Shown: positions 24,230 through 33,736 of the stretch, piece after piece
Layout: every line of letters begins with the position of its first letter
How positions within the stretch are numbered: position 1 is the first letter of the stretch
Assembly (NCBI GenBank): GCA_037444075.1
Contig: JBBIND010000017.1
Coordinates: 1 to 57,389 of the forward strand
Reading direction: 5' to 3'
Length of the DNA stretch: 57,389 bases
Origin: JBBIND01 sp037444075
Lineage (GTDB): Bacteria; Acidobacteriota; Terriglobia; Bryobacterales; Bryobacteraceae
Notes under the pieces: generated by a model
The model's input: the letters and a program-made list of their open reading frames with translations, nothing else
Database searches by the model: none
What the model was told of the DNA's origin: nothing
Program-made: the position numbers and the translations under genes

Positions 24230-24695
24230 CCTCAACTCCGCAGGCGTAGCCGCCCAATCCGCCCCCCGAAGCAATCACACGGTGACAGGGAACCACGATG
24301 GCGACCGGGTTGGAGCGGTTGGCTCCGCCCACGGCCCGCGCCGCCTCCGGGGCGCCGATGGCCTTAGCCACGTCTCCGTAGCTTCGCGTCTGCCCGTACG
24401 GGATGCGGGCAAGCGCCCGCCACACCTTACGCTGGAAGGGCGTGCCTCGCAAGTCCAGCGGCAGATCGAACCTTTGCAGGCTGCCGGCGAAGTACGCTTT
24501 CAACTGTTCTTCCGCGAGGTTGAGAACCGCGTTTGACCCATCGCGCCGCCATTCCGTGTCCGGGAAATCACGGCGCAGGCTACTGACGAAACCGTCTTCG
24601 TTTCCACCGAGTGACAGGCGGCAGAGCCCGCTTTCGGTGGCAGCGGCGCGGAAAGTCATTCCGGCAGCGGGCCGCAGAGTCTTCCAGGCGCCCAT
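24165..24695 (-). CDS. ogt: Methylated-DNA-[protein]-cysteine S-methyltransferase
   Basis: Suicide DNA-repair protein that moves the O6-alkyl group of guanine to its own cysteine. The active-site motif VVPCHRVIASGGGLGGYACG and the helix RIPYGQTRSYGDVAKAIG plus AARAVGGANRSNP are canonical. 176 residues from ATG 24695, chosen because GGGAGG sits about 6 bases upstream (minus strand); longer in-frame starts run into the preceding gene. Downstream partner of the MR/MLE-like gene (10-base gap). Its 3' end overlaps the end of waaA-lpxK antisense by 65 bases. Confidence 0.94.
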   Translation of the reverse strand: MGAWKTLRPAAGMTFRAAATESGLCRLSLGGNEDGFVSSLRRDFPDTEWRRDGSNAVLNLAEEQLKAYFAGSLQRFDLPLDLRGTPFQRKVWRALARIPYGQTRSYGDVAKAIGAPEAARAVGGANRSNPVAIVVPCHRVIASGGGLGGYACGVEVKRRLLDLEAGVVAPARPRRA

Positions 24696-24705
24696 AATGC
24701 CTCCC

Positions 24706-25938
24706 TCAACAACCTTCCACTTTGACTGCTTTGCGCATGTAGGCGGAATCGAATTCAATGCCCATCCCGGGTCCGGTGGGGACTTGGAGAACGCCGTTGA
24801 CGATATCGAATTGCGGCGTGTACCAGGACGCCGGCTTGCGCGGACCGCGGAACGGGTACTCCATGAACGGGCCTATGTTCGGAATGGCTGAGGCGAATTG
24901 AAGGATGTTCACCGACGCTGCCCCCGTCTGCGTGTTGTGCGGGACGATGTTCATCTTCGCCCGCCTCGCCATGCGCGCCACACGGGCGGCGCGGATGAGG
25001 CCGCCGTTGTAGTTGAGGTCCGGCTGCACAATGTCCATCACCCGGTTTTCGATCATCCATTGGAACCGCCACAGGCTGGCGTCCTGCTCGCCCGCGGCCA
25101 CGGGCATGGTCAAAGCGTCGGCCACCCGTTTGGTTTCGCCCAACTCCTCCCACGGGCAGGGTTCCTCAAAGAAGCTCACGCCCAGCCCTTCGAGCATCCT
25201 GCCCACCTGGATGGCTTTGGCTGCGTTGTAGCTGCCATTGGCGTCGGCGTAGATGATCAGCTTGTCGCCGAGGCGCTTGCGCGCCAGCGCCATCATCGTT
25301 TCCGTACGGCCGGGGTAGGCGTCCGCGTTGCGGCTCATGCGCCCGCCGATTTTGAATTTCACCGCCTTGCCGCCGCACACCTCGGCAGCTTTGACGTAGA
25401 CGTCGACCTCCTCCTCGGCAGTGGTCTCTCTTCCCGAGCCGGAAAGATAGACGGGGATCTCCTTACGCACCACGCCGCCGAGCAATGCCCCCACGGGCTT
25501 GCCTGCCACCTTCCCCAGAAGATCCAGCAGACTCTGCTCGACGTAGGCCACAGGGCACCAGAACGCTTGGCCGGCCAGCTTGTAATTGGCCACGTAGACC
25601 CCGTCCAGGAGGGTCTCCAGGTCCCGGGCGTCCTTCCCCAGGAAGAAAGGAATCACCTTGCTCAAGAGGATGGGGATGAAATCTTCCACCTGTTTGGTCT
25701 GCACCAGGCCCGTGACGCCCTCGGTGGAGGTGGAGCGCAAGAAGTAATTGCCGCCGTTGCGCAGCAGTTCTAGCGAGGCAATCCTCACCGGTGTGCTGGA
25801 GACCTTGTGCAAATCAAACAGCGGGTCTTCATACTCGGGCGTAACCCGGGCCGCGGGGCTCTGTGGGGCGCCCTGGAGCAAGGCTGACTGTAGCAATCCT
25901 GCTCCGGCGGGTGTGGCGAGGAAAAGACGTCGGTTCAT
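24706..25938 (-). CDS. Secreted enolase-superfamily enzyme (mandelate racemase/muconate lactonizing type)
   Basis: A 410-residue protein with a Tat-like N-terminus NRRLFLATPAGAGLLQSALLQ. The enolase-superfamily barrel shows the KxK-type motif KAVKFKIGG, metal ligands in IIYADANGSY (Asp), SFFEEPCPWE (Glu) and MPVAAGEQD (Glu), and the C-terminal His base region MNIVPHNTQTG. This set fits a mandelate-racemase-type dehydratase/racemase acting on a sugar acid or related alpha-proton carboxylate; substrate not determinable. GGAGG precedes the ATG by about 12 bases. First gene of a two-gene unit with ogt; divergent from the hybrid kinase at 26015. Confidence 0.92.
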   Translation of the reverse strand: MNRRLFLATPAGAGLLQSALLQGAPQSPAARVTPEYEDPLFDLHKVSSTPVRIASLELLRNGGNYFLRSTSTEGVTGLVQTKQVEDFIPILLSKVIPFFLGKDARDLETLLDGVYVANYKLAGQAFWCPVAYVEQSLLDLLGKVAGKPVGALLGGVVRKEIPVYLSGSGRETTAEEEVDVYVKAAEVCGGKAVKFKIGGRMSRNADAYPGRTETMMALARKRLGDKLIIYADANGSYNAAKAIQVGRMLEGLGVSFFEEPCPWEELGETKRVADALTMPVAAGEQDASLWRFQWMIENRVMDIVQPDLNYNGGLIRAARVARMARRAKMNIVPHNTQTGAASVNILQFASAIPNIGPFMEYPFRGPRKPASWYTPQFDIVNGVLQVPTGPGMGIEFDSAYMRKAVKVEGC

Positions 25939-26014
25939 ACTTGTCGAGAAACCTCCAGGTCATCATATTAGCGCTTTCAGGCGGAACTGCCGATAGGCGG
26001 GTGAGGGAATTTGC

Positions 26015-28228
26015 GTGCGCCTGAACCTTAGCCTGAGGTGGCCGCGGCGATACTGGGTCCCGGCTGCTGTCGTGTTGCTCATTGGAACCTCCGTTGGTGT
26101 TTGGGGTGCTATGAAGGCCCTCGACAGTCGGCCAGCGCCCAATCGTGTCTTCCGGATTGTCTATTTTTCTAACGGACCCTACGGGGCCGTGCCACCGGAA
26201 GGCGGTCCGCGCGGCCCGGTGTTTGAAGTAATCACGGAAGCCGCGCGACGGCGGGGCATCCGGCTTGAATGGGTGCATTCGAACGATGCTCCAGAGCAAC
26301 TGGAAGCGCGACGAACCGTGGATCTATGGGGCATGCTGGGGAGAGTGCCGGGGCGGGAACGCCTGTACATCACTGCTCCGTGGATAACGTTCCGGTACTG
26401 GCTGATAGCCCGGCGGGAGAGCACGATACGTGGACCGGAAGACACAGCGGGACTTCGGGTTGTCCATGTGGGAAGACCGTTGATTACCGGGCTTGCCAAG
26501 CGGACCTTTCCATCAACCGCCAAATTGGTGGCTGTGCCTCGCCAGCAGGATGCAATAGACGCGCTGTGCGCCGGAAAAGCAGAGGCGGCTCTGGTGACTG
26601 ACACCATTGGGGACGCCGCGGCTACCGCCTACCCCGCTAATTGCGTCCCTGAGTCCTTGCGATTTACGCAATTACCGGACGGCGCAACCCCCTTTGGGGT
26701 CGGCGCACGGAGAGACGATGCCGCGGCTGTTTGGGCGGCCCGGGCTCTGCGTTCCGCCATCGCCGAGATGGCGGAAGACGGCGCCCTGCGAGCCATCTTC
26801 ATGCGTTGGTTCCGGACGGACGTCAATGAAACGGCTGTGGTTCACCGCCTGAACCGTTCCAGGCAGTATTTCTATTCCGCGGTGGCCGGGCTTTTCCTGT
26901 TGTCGGCGCTGGCAGCTGTCATGGGTTGGCTGGCGCGGCGCGCCAGCGTATCTCGCAGGCAGGCGGAAGAGGCGTTGGAGCAAGCCCGCCGCGCCAGTCA
27001 GGCCAGGTCTCTGTTCCTGGCCAACATGAGCCACGAGTTCCGCACGCCGATGAACGGAATCATTGGGATGACCGAACTCGCGCTCACTACGCAGTTGAGC
27101 CGGGACCAGCGGGAATACCTGGAGGTAGTCCTCGGCACGGCGCACTCACTGCTCGGCATCATCGACGAGATCTTAGATTTCACCCGCGGGGAAGCCGGGA
27201 AACTCACCCTGAACGTGGAGTCTTTTGCGCTGCGCAAACTGTTGGAGGAGACAGTACGCGGGCTGGGATTTCAGGCGCACGTAAAGGGGCTGGAGTTGTC
27301 CTGGCTGGTGTCTCCGGACGTGCCGGACCAGTTAACGGGTGACCGGCTGCGTGTGCGGCAAGTCCTCGTCAACCTGATCGCGAACGCCATCAAGTTCACC
27401 GAACAGGGGCAGGTGAACGTGATCGTGGGCTTGGAGGAAAAAAACGACGCCGGCTGCGTGCTGCTGTTCACGGTGAGGGACAGCGGCATCGGCATCGAGC
27501 CCGAAAAGACGAAGGCCATTTTTGAGCCCTTTGAACAAGTGGACAATGCCTTGGCCAGGAAACAGGGTGGTGTAGGCCTTGGCTTGTCCATCTGCCACCA
27601 GGTAATTGAAGCGATGGGCGGGCGCATCTGGGTTGACAGCACTCCCGGTGAGGGGAGCGCCTTTCATTTCATGGTCCGGTTCGGTTTGGAGCCGCTGCCC
27701 GCCGTTCTCAGGCCCGCACCGGGGCCGCTTCCTGTCAGGAGGAGCGCGTGGCAGGCCTCCCGAGTGCTGAAGGTACTGCTGGCAGAAGACAACCTCGTTA
27801 ATCAGAAGTTGTTGGTGGGCCTCATGAAGAAATGGGGACACGAAGTGGATGTCATGGCCAACGGCAGGGAGGCGGTAGAGGCCTTCAACCGGCGTTCCTA
27901 TGACGTCGTGCTGATGGACGTGCAAATGCCGGAAATGGATGGCTTCGAGGCCACCCGAAAAATCCGGGAAGCGGAGAGCGGCATCCGTGCGCGGGAACTC
28001 CCTGCGCTGCCTTCGTCCGCTGGGGAGGACTTGGCGTTGCGCGGCAGAATCCCCATCATTGCGCTTACGGCCCACACCGACCCCGAAGACAAGCGGAGGT
28101 GCCTGGAAGCAGGCATGGACGATTGGGCCACCAAACCCGTGGATGCCAGGAAGTTGTTCGATTTGCTGGAACACTGGGGCGAAATAGCCTGGCAGCGCAG
28201 CCGCTCGGTGGAACAGGTGAACGGCTGA
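26015..28228 (+). CDS. Hybrid sensor histidine kinase with periplasmic binding domain and receiver
   Basis: A 737-residue inner-membrane sensor. GTG start at 26015, TM1 about 13-35, then a PBPb/SBP_bac_3-like periplasmic sensor (about 45-285), TM2 about 288-312 and a short coiled coil. HisKA follows with FLANMSHEFRTPMNGIIGMTE (His about 340), then HATPase_c: NLIANAIKFTEQ (N box), VRDSGIGIEP and GGVGLGLSIC. The C-terminal receiver has LAEDNLVNQKL, the phospho-Asp in VVLMDVQMPEMDG (about 634) and Lys in DWATKPVD. This is a BvgS/EvgS-like layout without an Hpt domain in the protein; the output partner is not nearby. The periplasmic part suggests sensing of a small solute. Confidence 0.94.
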   Translation: MRLNLSLRWPRRYWVPAAVVLLIGTSVGVWGAMKALDSRPAPNRVFRIVYFSNGPYGAVPPEGGPRGPVFEVITEAARRRGIRLEWVHSNDAPEQLEARRTVDLWGMLGRVPGRERLYITAPWITFRYWLIARRESTIRGPEDTAGLRVVHVGRPLITGLAKRTFPSTAKLVAVPRQQDAIDALCAGKAEAALVTDTIGDAAATAYPANCVPESLRFTQLPDGATPFGVGARRDDAAAVWAARALRSAIAEMAEDGALRAIFMRWFRTDVNETAVVHRLNRSRQYFYSAVAGLFLLSALAAVMGWLARRASVSRRQAEEALEQARRASQARSLFLANMSHEFRTPMNGIIGMTELALTTQLSRDQREYLEVVLGTAHSLLGIIDEILDFTRGEAGKLTLNVESFALRKLLEETVRGLGFQAHVKGLELSWLVSPDVPDQLTGDRLRVRQVLVNLIANAIKFTEQGQVNVIVGLEEKNDAGCVLLFTVRDSGIGIEPEKTKAIFEPFEQVDNALARKQGGVGLGLSICHQVIEAMGGRIWVDSTPGEGSAFHFMVRFGLEPLPAVLRPAPGPLPVRRSAWQASRVLKVLLAEDNLVNQKLLVGLMKKWGHEVDVMANGREAVEAFNRRSYDVVLMDVQMPEMDGFEATRKIREAESGIRARELPALPSSAGEDLALRGRIPIIALTAHTDPEDKRRCLEAGMDDWATKPVDARKLFDLLEHWGEIAWQRSRSVEQVNG

Positions 28229-28282
28229 GCGGACGCGCTTTGCTCCAGCCGGGCTCGTATCCGGTGCTACCATGAGGGCATC

Positions 28283-29455
28283 ATGAAATGGCTCTTGTCC
28301 CTGATTCTGATGCCTTTGCTGGCCTTCGCGCAGGTCAACGCACTCACTCCTCAGGATGCCGCCGCCGGGTGGATATTGCTTTTCGACGGCGAGACGCTGT
28401 TCGGGTGGACGGGTACCGGCGGGGCGAATTGGCGCGTCTCCGGGGGCGCCATCGTCGCCGACGCCGGGGAGAGTGGCTGGCTGCGGACCAACGCCAGTTT
28501 CCACGATTTCGTGCTTCGGTGCCAGTTCCGAACGGCTGCGGACGGCAATAGCGGGGTGTTCCTGCGCTCCGCCCGGGAAGGGGAACCGCATGTAACGGGT
28601 TATGAAGTCCAGATTTGGGACCAGCACCCGAAGTTCCCTACCGGCAGCCTCGTGAACCATGCTGCGGCCAGAAAGACGCGCATTCTTCCCAACGAATGGA
28701 ATCTCCTCGAAATGGAAGTTCGTGGGGACCGGTTCATCGTGCGCGTGAACGGCTCCCAGGTGTTGGACGCACGGCAGGCGAAATCTGCGGTGGGTCACAT
28801 CGGGCTGCAATACAACGCTGGCAAGCCCATCGAGTTCCGCGATATCCGGCTGCGCCCGACCGGATTAGCGCCGATCTTCAACGGCAAGGATCTATCGGGC
28901 TGGCGCAAAGTCGAATCGCCGCGCGCCAAGGAACCTCCGGTGTGGTCGGTGGCTAACGGCGAACTTCACGTGGAAAAAGGCCCCGGGCAACTGGAGACCG
29001 AAGACACCTACGCAGATTTCGTGTTCCAACTCGACATCCGGGCGAATTCCGGCGATCCCAAGCGTCACCCCAACAGCGGCGTCTTCCTCCGCGGAGATCC
29101 GGACGGTTATTGGACCGGCTACGAGTCACAGATCCGCAACGAGTACAAGGACGGCGACCGGACCCAGGCAGTCGATTTCGGTACGGGCGGAATCTACCGC
29201 AATCAGGCCGCCCGGAAGGTGGTCAGCGACGATAACCGCTTCTTCACCAAGACGATCGTCGCTTACGGCCGGCACATGGCGGTGTGGGTGGACGGTTACC
29301 AGGTCTCCGATTGGGAGGACCCGAACCCGGAAGGCCAGTCAGTACGCAAGAAAGAAGCTGTGCTGAAAGCCGGAACAATCAGCCTGCAGGCGCATGATCC
29401 GACCACCAACCTGGATTTCCGCAACATGCGTCTCGCCCGGCTGCCTGCGCGCTAG
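28283..29455 (+). CDS. Secreted protein with two DUF1080 domains
   Basis: A 390-residue secreted protein (signal peptide LLSLILMPLLAFAQ). Two DUF1080 (3-keto-disaccharide hydrolase-like) domains follow in tandem: domain 1 residues about 28-195 begins WILLFDGETLFGWTG and contains NSGVFLRSAREGEP; domain 2 residues about 198-388 begins IFNGKDLSGWRKV with NSGVFLRGDPDGYW. Both carry the lamin-G-like jelly-roll pattern. DUF1080 proteins cleave 3-keto-sugars or bind glycans and are abundant in Acidobacteria and Planctomycetes. Internal duplication is clear. Its stop overlaps the convergent gene's stop in CTAG (29452-29455). Confidence 0.93.
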   Translation: MKWLLSLILMPLLAFAQVNALTPQDAAAGWILLFDGETLFGWTGTGGANWRVSGGAIVADAGESGWLRTNASFHDFVLRCQFRTAADGNSGVFLRSAREGEPHVTGYEVQIWDQHPKFPTGSLVNHAAARKTRILPNEWNLLEMEVRGDRFIVRVNGSQVLDARQAKSAVGHIGLQYNAGKPIEFRDIRLRPTGLAPIFNGKDLSGWRKVESPRAKEPPVWSVANGELHVEKGPGQLETEDTYADFVFQLDIRANSGDPKRHPNSGVFLRGDPDGYWTGYESQIRNEYKDGDRTQAVDFGTGGIYRNQAARKVVSDDNRFFTKTIVAYGRHMAVWVDGYQVSDWEDPNPEGQSVRKKEAVLKAGTISLQAHDPTTNLDFRNMRLARLPAR

Positions 29456-30525
29456 TTCTTGGGCGCCGGGGGCTTTTCTCCAATCTGCTCTTCGGGCAGC
29501 GGGTCCGGCGTGTCAAAGGTGATGACCGCCTCGGCTTCGAACTTCCGGTACAGGCGGAACTCCACCTCGTTTTTCACGAGCAGCCTGCCTTCGCGCATCC
29601 GCATCACGTAGCGGAGCGGGAGAAGGTAGGGCGCTCCGGCGATTTCGACGTAGTCGTAGTCGAGCACGGTCCCTGCCTGCTGGATGGGGAAGGCCGCGGG
29701 CAGGTTGATCGCTTCGAGGGTGATCCTCAGCACCATGCGCGTGCCGGCGTCGACGTAGACCAGCCCTCGATAGGCGGGCACCACGTCCATGGTTCTTTGG
29801 TAGCTGATGCGCCACTTCGACTGAGGCTGCGCCACCCGGTATGTGAATACGTGGGCGAGCTTGCCGCGCAACGTGGCCCAACGGTCCCATTCAAAGCGAG
29901 TCAGGGATTCCGGTTCGAACACCTCTTTGAGCATGGTCCCGAACTCGCCGCTCGAGATAGCGCCCCCAAGCTGTTCATAGGAAACATCGGTGGGGCGGGA
30001 GTTCACCAGAACCACCTGGTAGTTTTCCTTCTGCTCGAAGTAGGAAAGCCTGGCTGTGACGGTGTCCATGGGATGCCAGACCTCCATGCCTGAGGGGTCA
30101 TAGAAACGGCGTGTCACCTGCGTGCAGATGAAGTCCGGCAGTCGGCGCGTGTAGTTCAGCGCATAATCACGCACATGGTCCAGAATCTCCTTCTGGTCTG
30201 CGGATGTGGGAGGCGGAATCGGCGTGGCGGCAGGCTTCGGCGGGGCAGCGTGCGGTGGAGGCAGTCCGCGCGACGCCTCCCGCAGCCGACGCAACGCTTC
30301 AACAGTGCGGGGTCCGGCTCCGCGGCGTTGGAGGTCCTCGACGACGCTGTCCTCCAATTGCTGAGTCAGGCGAACCTGTTTCAGGTAATCCGCCACTTGG
30401 GAGTCCCGGTGCTTGAGTTCAATGGAGGAACCGATGAACTTGATGAGCTGTTCAACGGTCATGCGCATCTGTGCCTCGGCCGCAGGACACAATAACAGCA
30501 CCAGAACTGCCAAGGCAGCCTTCAT
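29452..30525 (-). CDS. Secreted hypothetical protein
   Basis: A 357-residue secreted protein (signal peptide ALAVLVLLLCPAAEAQ). Residues about 22-90 are helical (MTVEQLIKFIGSSIELKHRD, DYLKQVRLTQQLEDSVVED); a Pro-rich linker follows; from about 115 the sequence is LPDFICTQVTRRFYDPSG, FEQKENYQVVLVNSRPT, GGAISSGEFGTMLKEVF and long beta-strands to the end (YLLPLRYVMRMREGRLLVKNEVEFRLYRKFEAE is part of it). This LPDFICTQ...GGAISSGEFGT block is a recurrent secreted family in Acidobacteria with no known function, as I recall it. Monocistronic; convergent with the DUF1080 gene by a 4-base stop overlap. Confidence 0.8.
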   Translation of the reverse strand: MKAALAVLVLLLCPAAEAQMRMTVEQLIKFIGSSIELKHRDSQVADYLKQVRLTQQLEDSVVEDLQRRGAGPRTVEALRRLREASRGLPPPHAAPPKPAATPIPPPTSADQKEILDHVRDYALNYTRRLPDFICTQVTRRFYDPSGMEVWHPMDTVTARLSYFEQKENYQVVLVNSRPTDVSYEQLGGAISSGEFGTMLKEVFEPESLTRFEWDRWATLRGKLAHVFTYRVAQPQSKWRISYQRTMDVVPAYRGLVYVDAGTRMVLRITLEAINLPAAFPIQQAGTVLDYDYVEIAGAPYLLPLRYVMRMREGRLLVKNEVEFRLYRKFEAEAVITFDTPDPLPEEQIGEKPPAPKN

Positions 30526-30580
30526 AACTTCATTGTCGCTCGGGAATCCGCGGCGCGTGTGAACCGGGGCATGCCCGGCG

Positions 30581-31672
30581 TCAGAACGGCCAGCGGCGCT
30601 TCTTCTGCTGAGGTCCGGGAGGCGGAATCATCTTCCCGATGATTTCGGCAGCCAGCGGCGCCATCACACGGTAGCCGGCGGCGTTAGGATGCAAGCCGTC
30701 GTCGGCCAGTTCCGCTTTGAGTTGGCCCGCAGTGTCCACCATGTGCGAGAAGTAGTCCAGGTACGCGAAGCCGTGCTTCTTGCAGAAAGACTCGATCCAG
30801 CTGTTCAGCGCCAGGATGGTCTGCGGCGGCCGCTGCAGACTGCGTTCGTACTGAGGATTCTGGGCCTTATGGTGATCGCTGATGGGCAACACGGAGGCCA
30901 GCACCACCTTGATCTGGTGAGCCTCTGCCAGGGACGCCAGCATGTAAAGGTTCGCCTGGATGGTCTCGTTGGGCACCTGGCGGGCTATGTCGTTGGTCCC
31001 TGCCAGAATCACCACTAAGGCCGGCCTCAGGTCAAGCACGTCCGCTTTCATGCGTCCCAGCATTTCACCGGTAACCTGGCCGCTGATGCCCCGGTTGACG
31101 AAATCCCGGTCGGGGAAGTACTCGTTCAGGCGCCATCCGTCGGTAATCGAATCGCCCAGGAACACCACTCGAGGGGAGCCGGGAACAGGAGCCGGCAGCT
31201 TGCGGTTCGCCTCCGCGTAACGTTGCAGGTTGTCGCGGTCCGGATTGCGGAGCAGGAACTCTTTGCGCTCGAGCAGGGCGCGGTAGTGGCTTTCAATGCG
31301 GTCGACGGCCTCGCGCAATTCAGCGAATTGCCGGCGGCCCTCTTCAGGAAAAGGGAACGGTTTTGGCAGGGAATCGGCCAGCTGGAGGTAAGCCCGCAAG
31401 CTGCTCAGGAATGAGTATGTCAAGCCGGCGTGCTGTTGCCCTCCCTGGGCCCGCAATGTCTGCAGCGTCTGGTTGGCGTTTTCGAGCACGGGCGCTGCGG
31501 CGCGCACCAGCCCCGGCACAGTGACGGACGTGGATTCGAGCAGTTGCACGGAGCGCATGTAGATCTTCTGGGCTTCCGCCGGGCTGAGCAACGGGCTCGT
31601 TTGCGCGGCGGCAAAAGCCGCGCACAGCACTCCGGCTGCGGTCAGCCGCAGCGCAGGCATAAAACTACGCAT
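30581..31672 (-). CDS. Secreted SGNH/GDSL-family esterase
   Basis: A 363-residue secreted hydrolase with a signal peptide (LTAAGVLCAAFAAAQ). Residues about 25-165 form a helical domain of unknown role; the SGNH domain occupies the C-terminal half with block I FLGDSITDGW (Ser nucleophile), block II Gly in RGISGQVTGEM, block III AGTNDI (Asn) and block V DGLHPNAAGY (Asp/His). Likely deacetylates a carbohydrate or acts as a lipase/esterase. ATG at 31672 overlaps the TGA of the DUF3108 gene by one base (TGATG), so translation is coupled. Confidence 0.91.
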   Translation of the reverse strand: MRSFMPALRLTAAGVLCAAFAAAQTSPLLSPAEAQKIYMRSVQLLESTSVTVPGLVRAAAPVLENANQTLQTLRAQGGQQHAGLTYSFLSSLRAYLQLADSLPKPFPFPEEGRRQFAELREAVDRIESHYRALLERKEFLLRNPDRDNLQRYAEANRKLPAPVPGSPRVVFLGDSITDGWRLNEYFPDRDFVNRGISGQVTGEMLGRMKADVLDLRPALVVILAGTNDIARQVPNETIQANLYMLASLAEAHQIKVVLASVLPISDHHKAQNPQYERSLQRPPQTILALNSWIESFCKKHGFAYLDYFSHMVDTAGQLKAELADDGLHPNAAGYRVMAPLAAEIIGKMIPPPGPQQKKRRWPF

Positions 31673-32460
31673 CAAGTGGTTTCCTCTTTCTCCAACTCGA
31701 GAGTGACGGTTCCGATGTAAAAGGGCAGGCGTATGCGAATCTGCACGGGGAGCCTGCGTTCGTCATCCGTCAGCCAGACGTAGAGGCGCCCGTTTCTCCT
31801 GTAGAGCACGTTGTTGAACAGGAACGCCTCATAGCGGATGGCGCGAAAAGTTCCTGCCGGGGTCTTTACCGTCTCCAGCTTCTGGGCTTCAATGCGGGCG
31901 GAAACAGCCTTCTTGCCGTCGCTGATGGGCAGCTCGGTGGATTCCCGGAGTTTCAGGTTCATGGTGCGCAGGCTTGCCAGCGCCGAGATGACGTCATGAA
32001 CGCAGGGCGGGACGTCGATTTCTTTGGTGTCGATGACTGCGTCTTTGATCAAATCCTTTTCGACATAGGTGGCCTTGCCATAGGGCTTCTGGAAGGAGAC
32101 CTGCGTTTCCCTCCGCTTGCGGCCCTCGTGGGACTTGAGGAATGTCGCGTCCGCGCAGAAGCCTTCCCCGTAAGTCACCGTGTAGAAGTTGTCCACTTTG
32201 TAGAGCCGGCCCACAAATCCGGTGGTCTCCAGGTGCAGTGCTGCTTCCCAGCGCGGCCGCTCAGCATGCGCAGCCCGGTGGTAGGCCAGGGCGGCGTTGC
32301 CGGCGCGCATCAGCCGCCATTCCGCGCGGTAGTGCAACTCATGCCGGTCCTTGACTGCCGGCGCCGCGCCCTCTGGCTGGGGCTGCGGCGGCGAAGCCGC
32401 TGTGATCAAGAGACCGGCCAGGAAGAACATCCCCAGCGCAGCGCTGATAGCCTGCTTCAT
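31672..32460 (-). CDS. DUF3108 secreted protein
   Basis: A 262-residue exported protein starting at ATG 32460 (MKQAISAALGMFFLAGLLITAA signal peptide). DUF3108-like beta-barrel/lipocalin-type body: ELHYRAEWRLMRAGNAAL, LETTGFVGRLYKVDNFYTV, YVEKDLIKDAVIDTKEIDV, and the C-terminal YRRNGRLYVWLTDDERRLPV with QIRIRLPFYIGTVTLEL. Function unknown; the fold resembles outer-membrane-associated lipid-binding proteins. Upstream gene of a coupled pair with the SGNH hydrolase. Divergent from the alpha/beta hydrolase at 32531 across 70 bases. Confidence 0.88.
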   Translation of the reverse strand: MKQAISAALGMFFLAGLLITAASPPQPQPEGAAPAVKDRHELHYRAEWRLMRAGNAALAYHRAAHAERPRWEAALHLETTGFVGRLYKVDNFYTVTYGEGFCADATFLKSHEGRKRRETQVSFQKPYGKATYVEKDLIKDAVIDTKEIDVPPCVHDVISALASLRTMNLKLRESTELPISDGKKAVSARIEAQKLETVKTPAGTFRAIRYEAFLFNNVLYRRNGRLYVWLTDDERRLPVQIRIRLPFYIGTVTLELEKEETT

Positions 32461-32530
32461 GATTTCTGAGTTTTGCAGAACCTTACCTGCCGCGCAAGCC
32501 GCAGGCGCGGCGGTGCGATATGCTGAGGCC

Positions 32531-33658
32531 ATGCTGATGGATCTGCTGACCGAACCCAACTTGCACACTTTGAAGACTGTGGCGCTTTGTTCGTGCCTGT
32601 TCGTGTTGGCGGCGGGACAGTTGCCGGCGCAGGATTCGGGCCTGCCTCGCGAACTCAAGGGCGGTTTCCAGCCGTTCGTGACGCCGCTTCCCGAAGACTC
32701 CGGCCAATGGGAAGCGCGCAAGCACCTGCTGCGGACCACGCTGCGGCGGCTGTTGGGTGATTGGCCTCCGCTGTTCACTCCAACGCCCGTCACTGTGAGC
32801 AAGGAACAGCGCGAAGGCTACACGCTCGAAAAGATCACCTTCGATAACGGCGTGGGTGACACGGTCTACGGGTATGTACTGATTCCGGCCGGGCGGACGG
32901 GACCGGGACCGGCGATTCTGTATCAGCACTATCACGGCGGCAAGTACCTCAACGGAAAGGACGAAGTCATCACCAAGGCGTTTCAGACGCTCGACTTTGC
33001 TACCGGGGAGGAACTCGCCAGAAGGGGCTATGTCGTTCTGGCGATAGACGCTTACGCTTTTGGCGAGCGGCGCTTTCAGGGACCCGCGGGCAAGGAGGAG
33101 GAAGGCCGCAACACCGAATGGTCGCTATTCAAGACGTTCCTCTGGCAGGGCCGCACGCTGTGGGGGATGATGGTGCGCGACGACCTGCTGGCGCTGAACT
33201 ACCTGCTGAGCCGCCCGGAGGTGGACGCGCGCCGCGTAGCCGCCATGGGAATGAGCATGGGGAGCACACGATCCTGGTGGGCTGCCGCCATGGACGAGCG
33301 TATCCGCGCCGTGATCAGCGTCGCCTGCCTGACCCGCTATCAAAACCTGATCGCGCACGGTGAAGTCCGGCAGCACGGTTTTTACTACTTCGTGCCGGAC
33401 ATGCTCAAAGAAGGCATTGATACCGAGAGCGTGATCGGGTTGATCGCGCCACGCCCGCATCTGACGCTCACCGGCGACAACGACGCCGGCTCGCCAGCCG
33501 ATGGCGCCCGCATCATCAACGCGTTTCAGGAGAAGCTTTACGCGCTCTACGGAAGACGCGAGGACTTTCGCGGCAGGCTTTATGAGGGCGTCGAACACGT
33601 CTACACGCCGGAGATGTGGAAGGAAACGCTCTCCTGGCTCGAAAAACACTTGCGGTGA
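32531..33658 (+). CDS. Secreted alpha/beta hydrolase (acetylxylan-esterase/dienelactone-hydrolase-like)
   Basis: A 375-residue protein from ATG 32531; signal peptide TLKTVALCSCLFVLAAGQLPAQ. The alpha/beta hydrolase fold follows: oxyanion loop YQHYHGGKYL, VVLAIDAYAFGERRF, nucleophile elbow MGMSMGSTRSWW (Ser), later Asp in TLTGDNDAGSPADG and His in EGVEHVYTPE. The layout resembles the large secreted AXE1/dienelactone-hydrolase-type esterases that remove acyl groups from polysaccharides; exact substrate unknown. The frame is open further upstream, but the start here has the signal peptide. Convergent with the methyltransferase gene; the 78 bases between hold nothing notable. Confidence 0.88.
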   Translation: MLMDLLTEPNLHTLKTVALCSCLFVLAAGQLPAQDSGLPRELKGGFQPFVTPLPEDSGQWEARKHLLRTTLRRLLGDWPPLFTPTPVTVSKEQREGYTLEKITFDNGVGDTVYGYVLIPAGRTGPGPAILYQHYHGGKYLNGKDEVITKAFQTLDFATGEELARRGYVVLAIDAYAFGERRFQGPAGKEEEGRNTEWSLFKTFLWQGRTLWGMMVRDDLLALNYLLSRPEVDARRVAAMGMSMGSTRSWWAAAMDERIRAVISVACLTRYQNLIAHGEVRQHGFYYFVPDMLKEGIDTESVIGLIAPRPHLTLTGDNDAGSPADGARIINAFQEKLYALYGRREDFRGRLYEGVEHVYTPEMWKETLSWLEKHLR

Positions 33659-33736
33659 ATGCGGGTGCAGTTTACATCCAGTGGCCTTTGCCGTGACTGC
33701 GCAGGGTGCTAAGCCGCTGGCAGGATTGGCGCGTTC

